A stretch of DNA of 64,000 nucleotides, from assembly GCA_009103225.1 (NCBI GenBank), contig RHPI01003603.1, positions 23,480-87,479 on the forward strand, given 5' to 3'. Below, one piece after another: positions 57,376 to 64,000 of this stretch; position 1 is the stretch's first letter, and every line of letters starts with the position of its first letter. The notes beneath the pieces are model-generated. The model did no database searches. It was not told the origin of the DNA and saw nothing but the letters and a program-made list of their open reading frames with translations. Position numbers and translations under genes: made by a program. The DNA comes from Chlorokybus atmophyticus. Taxonomy: Eukaryota; Streptophyta; Chlorokybophyceae; Chlorokybales; Chlorokybaceae.

Positions 57376-60350
57376 AATGACGCAGAGAACAGTAAGAATT
57401 ATGTGAACTCATCAACAACCCAGCAAGATATATTGAACCTAGTTAGTGCGGTTGTAGTCTCGCCCCTTGCGCTGAACATGATCATGAAAATATAGTGGGG
57501 TTTTTGTTTGATTTGTAGAGTTGTCCTTCAATAGCTACCGGCAGTACAGTCTCATATGTGGTATCTGCATGTCCTGCATGGTTGCATTCAGACATTGGAA
57601 ATTTTAAGTATCCCGGTTGCATCTTATGCGGCTGCGGGGATTTGCCCACATTCAAAACATGCATGTCTGTGGTTATCTGCACGCGTACAATGTGTGGGCT
57701 GTTGCAGAGGCAAGCTGCATTGTGCGGGTTTGGTATGCTTGCAGATTGCTGCCGCACCTCCATTGTTGTGCTGGTGGTCATTGCATAGGCAAAAACAATG
57801 CGTGAACTGCAATGATGGACATGAACAATGCCAAGCACACATGCACGCTCAGCAGCAGTCGTACCAGCAAATGCAAAGCGGACAGTGTATAGCATGTGTT
57901 ATGTTGCCTTTGCATCCATGCCCAACATCAACTATGTTCAGGCTGTCCCTCGCACAAAAGGTCCAAGATGCATAATGTGTAAGATGCAGTATACTCAGCA
58001 CATGTGTAGAATATTTTTAGAGCTTTCAGTGCACTCGTGCTGTTGGTATATGCCTTATTGCATACATTGCACACAAGCCCAAGCACATGCCATGCAATGT
58101 TTGGAGCTTCAAACTTGTCCTAGTGCGGCACATATGTGAGGATGTGCGCCTGCTGTATGATGTGTGCATGGTGACATGTACTGTGTGCTCATGCGGCTGG
58201 AGGTACCACTGCTGCTGCAAGCTACTACAGCCGTCATGAGTCAGCACTGCACATAGCCCAGCACCCTTAGTTCTTTGGGTTGTTGGCTTTGTGTGTAACC
58301 AGTTGGTATGCTTTGGCCTGCTGGTTGGTTTGTGCGTGTGTGTCACAGCGTGCTTGAGTGAATGTGTGTGATGAATGCGTGGGATTTGTGATTATTATAC
58401 CCTATGTAACGCATGACACGATGCATGAGCAAGCACGCCTCGCATTGTTTGTACAATGGTTTGCCTACACTTGTGGTTTGCGAATCTGCTGTATGTGGGC
58501 ATATGGATGCCGTATCAACATAAATTACACTCTTTCGATCAGAGTGCTCCAGAGCTGCTAATAGCTTTGTTGCATGGCTATGGTTGCTTGCCTGATATGG
58601 TGTTGTAGTGAGTAATTGCGAATAATTGGCTTGTATTGGCAATAGTCATACTTGTAAAAGCAAATTTAGCATGCATGAATGCATTGTTGGATTACCGTTT
58701 TTGATTGCCTTGTTGTAAACCAAACCAAAAAAAAAAATACAACAAAAAACTGCGTTTGTGCATTGACATAATGGATTGCACACCTCGAGCTCGTATGATG
58801 TGAGCAAAACATGTGAAGTCAACAATTGGTACTTATGGATTAATGATTGAGGGCTTGAAATATATTGCACTATAAGTATACACCCTTTAGCCGACTTTTT
58901 GAAATATTTAAGTAAAACACGAATAGCATTATGCACAATGGAGCCGTTGTTGGCATTACATTATTAAAGCTTTAACAGAAGGCTTGGTTGTGATGTAGCT
59001 AACGATATGAAGGGTTGTATGAAGCCTTCATTACAGTGCAGCACTGTAAAACTCAAACCAAATAATGCATTACAAGACAAATATAATTGAGCAAGTACAA
59101 ATGTATTATTTCATTAACAACATGTTAATGTATGTGCAATCGTTAAGTTTTTAAAATTTCCTTTTTAATGTTACCAATAAGATGGCGCCTCAAGCAAATG
59201 TACAAAGCAATTTACATGCGTATGTACCCATTGCTTGACTACCATCAATAGTTTTTTCGCTAGCAACAACAAATGTTTTGCATTGACTTTGTGGTGGCTA
59301 TAAACTTATCTCATGCAAGAATACAAGTATAGCCATAAATCACAGGAGAAGCTGACAACGGCTATGCTCCCACATAGCGTAAATGAGTTGTTCGTATAAT
59401 CGTCTCTATTTGGTAAATGCTGAATCATCATTGCAATCCTTTACGTGCATTGACAAGCGCTGCCAAATATGCAATGTTAGTGAGATACAACGAGTTGAGT
59501 TTAAACTTCGTTAACTTTGCTTGTGTTGCGCCGCTCACTTAATAGCGGCAGAGATCATCGTGCCGATAGCATAGCTGCACAAAGCAAAGAACTCATGCAA
59601 ACAAAACAATGCCCTCGCGAAGAGGTTAATTTAACTACAGGAGAAGGAGGAACTCCAGCTAAGAAAGAACAGTCCATCTGCATTAAACACCAAACTGCAT
59701 GTCTAAAATTATAAGATATGTTCTCGGTCAGAGGGCTTGTACGTACTTGGTATGAAGCGCGTTTTGTCTTATATAAGTATGTATGTAATTGTATTATAGT
59801 TGTTTCGTGTGCATATCATGTTTGCAGAGCAGTTTCAACTTGGCTTCAAATGGAAGCCGTCGTGATGTATGTATTTTCAAAAGACAAATTTCGGATTCAC
59901 TTTCACAACAAGTTGTCACACTTAATTATAGTTAGGGAGGCGCACAGATCAAAGGCTTGCAAGGAGATAACGTGCCATCATATACATGAAATGCATAACC
60001 TGAGCGTATATTGTGTCGCAAGTGGCTTTGTCAACCCCAATTTTGCAATAATTCAGCCAAAGTGTGGCCTGTTACATGAGTAGATTTAACGTAGCTTAGA
60101 GCCAATGATCGAGCCAATAAGGAACAAAGAGCCACATTAACTTCTTACACCTATTGATTGGAACACTAGTTACCAGCCACCATTGACACAACAGTGCACT
60201 GTTATCCTGAACAGATTGTCGGTTACACAACAAGGGAGGGATCATTAAGCACGGAAGTGTATGTGCTTCCGGAAGTCCATACGCCAGCCTCAGAAGGAAT
60301 CATAGTTTTTGGTTTCCCTTCCGTCAACTTTGTCGTCGGCGGCGGGCGGG
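57376..60350. other. Long AT-rich intergenic stretch
   Basis: No gene recognised over almost 3 kb. It includes a poly-A run (about 58727-58737) and AT-rich sequence from 58600 to 60200. Short open frames have no domain features. A transcribed RNA gene cannot be excluded by eye, but no tRNA-like cloverleaf was seen. Confidence 0.6.
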
Positions 60351-63300
60351 ATGGCGGCGCCTCGCGGCGGCAGGGTGTTGCTGGGGGGTGCTGGTGCCCG
60401 GCTGACTCCTGAGGACGTGCGTGCCGTGGCTGTGCGCGGTGTGCGGGTGGAGCTTGACGCCGCCGCCGTCGAGCGCCTGCACAGGCTGCAGGGACCCAAG
60501 CAGGAGGAGGAGGCCTCCTCTGCGCTGCACTCTCTCGCTGCCGTTCCTCCCACTGTCGACCATGCCGCTGCTTCCAACACCCCCGAGCTCCTCACTGAGC
60601 AGGTCAACATGCGCATGCTGTTCGCGTACAACGCTACTGATGCGGGCGCCGTACTACCATGACTGCATGCCATATGTGCATTGCAAGTATGCACTGCATT
60701 GGCACATTGGCTAACACCTACTTGTTACACTTCGTAGGTGGTGTCTGGGGTCGCTTTGCGTACTACTAAGTTTGTAACAGCGCATTTGCTGTGCACTCTG
60801 GCATGGCAGTTGTTGCTTCCTTGTTCATGCATTTCACATGCATGCCTAGTATATGGCTCAGAGGTCGGTTGCAAACATGAGTGATTGAGCATGCGATATG
60901 TGTAAGGTATTGAGCTACTTGCAATGCTTCAGGTTAGAGCAGCGTTGTTGGTGTTGGCAGCCGAGCTTCTGCGCTGTCGCCCGCCTCCTCGCGCCACCCT
61001 CCCCCGCTTCATCATTGGTGCACTCAACGCGGGTCTTCACGCTCAGCTTCCTCACTGCGCATCCGACGCGCAAGCATTGAAGCACATTGCCACATTCATC
61101 TGTGCGGGGCCACAGCAAGATGCGCCGGAGACGCTGTCCGCGGCCGGGTTGGCCCCGCCGGGACTCACGCCGGCGGAGCGCAACTGGCTGCAGCAGAGTT
61201 GTTGCGTGTCCAATGCGCTCGCGGCTCTCGCCGTGTGTGCGTGCCGCGCGTTGCTCGGGCCCGCCGACGCTATTGCTGCGCTCACGTGTGAAGCGCTACA
61301 GTCGCAGACTGCTGCGTTTGAAGCCAATCTGCAGGATGCACGCCCGCACAAATCCCAGCTGGATGTCGCTTCAGACCTCAGGTACAGATTGTTTGTCACA
61401 GACGCTGAGTACAGCTGTTGTGTACAGAGTCACCACCACTACCACGAACTACAGCATACATACACAATCACATGCAAGCACGTGTACACACAAATGTTTT
61501 TTGCACGCATATAGGCATGCGCGTGTGCACATACGCGCGCATACTGTAGGTCCCTGCTTGAGGGCTCCAAATGCGTGAATGCACGCAAAGGAGGGATTAC
61601 ACCAGCTTCGGTGCGCGCTGTGCCTCAACACCACGGCCCCATTCGCGACGCTTGCAAGGTACACACACAGCGGGACGTTGTTTTTGTGGGGCCGTATGTT
61701 AATCCTGTCTTCAACTTGCAGGCAGCCAATGCTGCAGTCAGCATCGAGCTCAACGGTGGCGGGGAGCCACCGGCTGCAGCAGACAAGAAGGGTGCAGACA
61801 CGCTGCCACCGCCGGTGCCATCTCCCGTCGTAGCCACAGCCATGGCTGACCTCCAGCTGGCACTGTGCCGACTGGCTTCCGGCAGCTTGCGACGCACGCA
61901 CGCAATGTTAGGTAAGTACTTAACTTGACCGCTTGGGATGGTGTGCGTGTTATCTCACATTGTTTGGTCTGGCATCTCAGGTGCATTGCAAGGCTTGCAA
62001 GGCATTGAGGAGAGCAGCCGCGCTATGCTTCAGAACATGCATCTGGTACATGCACGATAGCTCAGCTAGGTGTTCAACCTGTGGCACACACACGCACACA
62101 CGCGCAGGCATTCGTATGCACACGCATGCATGCAATGAACCACAACCTTGACACTTCTTGTGCAGGAAACAGAAGCCAGTGTGGCTGCTGTGCGCCAAGA
62201 TGCGGGGCGCTTGGCGGGTTCGTTGGCTGCCGCTGAGATCGCGCCTGAGAGTTACGAGGACGTGTCCACATCGCTTCCAACAGTCGCAGCAGCATTGGCA
62301 GCGGAGTCTGCTGCACGCGTGGCCCGCGCAGCACTCGTGCTCGAAGCCTCTGCAGCAATGCAAGTTTTGAGCTCACGTGAAGCCACGCAAGCCGCGAGAA
62401 CAACAAAACCAGAAGCAACGCAAGAACCCGCGGCGGCGAGTAGCAAACCTAACGCAGCTGAAGAAGATGAGAACGGCGGGAAGAAGAGTGCAAGACCACC
62501 AAAGAAGGGTGGGAAAGGTGGTGCACTAGCAGGCCTTCAGCTTGGTAAAGGCACGAGCATACTCTACAACTTCCTCAAAAGCCGCTGCGTCGAGGAAGGC
62601 ACGGGTGGGGGTAAGGTCGACGTCAACGCCATCGATAAGGCCCTCGCGCCCGACACGGATACCCTGGACAAGCTCCTGGAGGACTTGCGGGTGGCCATCG
62701 AGAGCAACGAGAGCAGACGGAAGCCGAAGATTGCCAAAGGCACGCGGGATTTCTTGCCGGAACAGATGGCTATACGGGAGAGGGCTTTTGGAACCATTGT
62801 GCAGGTGTTCAAGCGCCATGGTGCTGTTGCACTCGATACGCCTGTGTTTGAGCTGCGGGAGACACTCACTGGCAAGTACGGAGAGGACTCAAAGCTCATT
62901 TATGACTTGGCCGATCAGGTGAGATCACAAGTGCAAGCAAAAGGCAATCTGCCTTTCAAGTTGTTGGTTGTGTGCGCCTGCATGCGCATGTGTGCCTGTG
63001 CATGCGTGTGCGTGTGTGACGTAACATGTACTGATCAGGCTTCATGTTGTTGTGCAGGGTGGTGAGCTGTTGTCTCTTCGGTACGACTTGACCGTGCCCT
63101 TTGCGCGTTACCTGGCGATGCACAATGTCGGCAACATCAAGCGCTACCACATAGCGCGCGTGTACAGGAGGGACAACCCGGCGATGAACCGCGGCCGATT
63201 CCGCGAGTTCTATCAATGCGATTTCGACATCGCCGGCTCATACCCAACAATGGTCCCGGACTCGGAGGTCCTTCGCGTGCTCGTAGAAATACTCGAAGAG

Positions 63301-64000
63301 CTTCGCATAGGCGACTTTGAGGTCAAGTTGAACCACAGAGCGCTACTCGATGCCACACTCGACCTCGCCGGCGTGCCCTCAAACAAGTTTCGAACCATTT
63401 GCTCATCAATCGATAAGCTTGATAAGGAGCCTTGGGATGAGGTTCGCAGAGAGATGGTCGAGGACAAGGGCTTACCCGCAGATGTAGCCGACCGTGTCGG
63501 CGAGCTCGTGCAACAACGAGGCGAACCCAACGCATTGTTGGAAACGCTCATGAGTGACAAAAGTGCATTCGCCTCACATGCGGGTGCGAAGCAGGCGTTG
63601 GATGAGCTTAAAGTCCTGTTTCAGTATCTCAAAGCTTTGAGAGTGTTGCACAGGTTTGTGTTTGACCTCAGCCTTGCGCGCGGCCTGGACTATTACACGG
63701 GTGTCATATACGAGGCCGTGTTTAAAGGCGAGTCTCAAGTTGGGTCCATCGCTGCGGGTGGCCGATACGACACGCTCGTGGGCATGTTCAGCGGCAAGCA
63801 GGTGCCCTGCGTGGGCGTGAGTTTCGGCATCGAGCGCGTGTTCTCCATCATGGAAGACATTGAGCGAGCGAAGTCCTCTGTCATACGCGCCACGCAGACG
63901 GAAGTCCTCGTTGCAAGCATCGGCTCGGACTTGTTGACCCAACGTATGGAAGTCGCGGCTGAGCTGTGGGCCGCCGGTGTGAAGACGGAGTACTTGTTCA
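60351..64000 (+). CDS. HisRS: Histidyl-tRNA synthetase, cytosolic plant type (3' end outside window)
   Basis: Exons (+): 60351-60602, 60933-61381, 61550-61658, 61722-61911, 61981-62045, 62166-62918, and 63058 to beyond 64000. All joins keep phase. An N-terminal extension of about 400 aa precedes the catalytic core, as in plant cytosolic HisRS. It begins [19 protein letters not shown] and includes [15 protein letters not shown], which recalls the aromatic ammonia-lyase fold (inferred). After a Lys/Ala-rich linker the class II core starts at [12 protein letters not shown]. Motif 2 is [21 protein letters not shown], the histidine-specific loop is ARGLDYYTG, and motif 3 includes [13 protein letters not shown]. 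The anticodon-binding domain begins at the edge (TEVLVASIG). The enzyme charges tRNA-His. Confidence 0.96.

Noticed and set aside
1-64000. CRISPR arrays, bacterial operons, phage genes
   Set aside because: There are no regularly spaced exact repeats, and genes have spliceosomal introns throughout. The window is eukaryotic nuclear DNA.

Overview
The window is nuclear DNA from an intron-rich green alga (Viridiplantae); the species cannot be fixed from sequence alone. The lineage call rests on several plant-type proteins: an AP-2 mu subunit close to land-plant AP2M, a plant NADK3-type NAD(H) kinase, a plastid-targeted FHA protein of the At2g21530 type, a cytosolic histidyl-tRNA synthetase with the long plant N-terminal extension, and a KLHDC4-like kelch protein with the plant C-terminal extension. 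Exons are GC-rich. Introns are mostly 65-200 bp, GT-AG with a clear GC-AG minority. Introns and intergenic DNA are full of CA/GT, GC and ATGC alternating tracts.

Layout. 1-7.6 kb is repeat-rich: a Gag-like zinc-knuckle remnant, a 145-bp tandem repeat, a decayed Tigger/pogo transposase and a truncated copy of the neighbouring glycosyltransferase. 7.7-10.6 kb (-) is a GT29 sialyltransferase-like gene. 12.9-13.75 kb (-) is a small secreted cysteine-containing protein. 14-16.4 kb is intergenic, with an ACGTGGCA cluster and a sequence gap. 16.4-18.9 kb (-) is a SIN1/AVO1-like gene (TORC2 subunit) with CRIM, RBD-like and PH regions. 20.0-22.3 kb (-) is an FKBP-TPR immunophilin that shares a 305-bp divergent promoter with a coiled-coil gene at 22.6-26.0 kb (+). 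27.1-29.2 kb (+) is AP2M and 30.1-31.4 kb (-) is NADK. 32.4-33.7 kb is a false second copy of 31.0-32.35 kb across a 10-N gap. 35.1-39.5 kb (-) is PRMT7 and 40.6-44.3 kb (+) is KLHDC4-like. 45.0-47.0 kb (+) is an F-box-type gene whose structure I could not close. 48.5-50.7 kb (-) encodes five RanBP2 zinc fingers plus a SHG1/BOD1-like domain. 52.5-56 kb holds poorly resolved cysteine-rich genes. 56.5-57.4 kb (+) is the plastid FHA protein. 60.35 kb to the right edge (+) is HisRS, incomplete.

The genes are housekeeping genes of different pathways (TOR signalling, endocytosis, protein folding, NADP supply, arginine methylation, translation, Golgi glycosylation) and do not form one cluster. The points most worth following are the SIN1-like gene in a green-lineage genome, the RanBP2-zf/SHG1 fusion, the CPF-repeat N-terminus of the FKBP, the repeated GC-AG introns and the assembly duplication. 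For most multi-exon genes the exon chain was worked out by hand from splice sites and reading phase, and the phase closes exactly; exceptions are stated in the entries.
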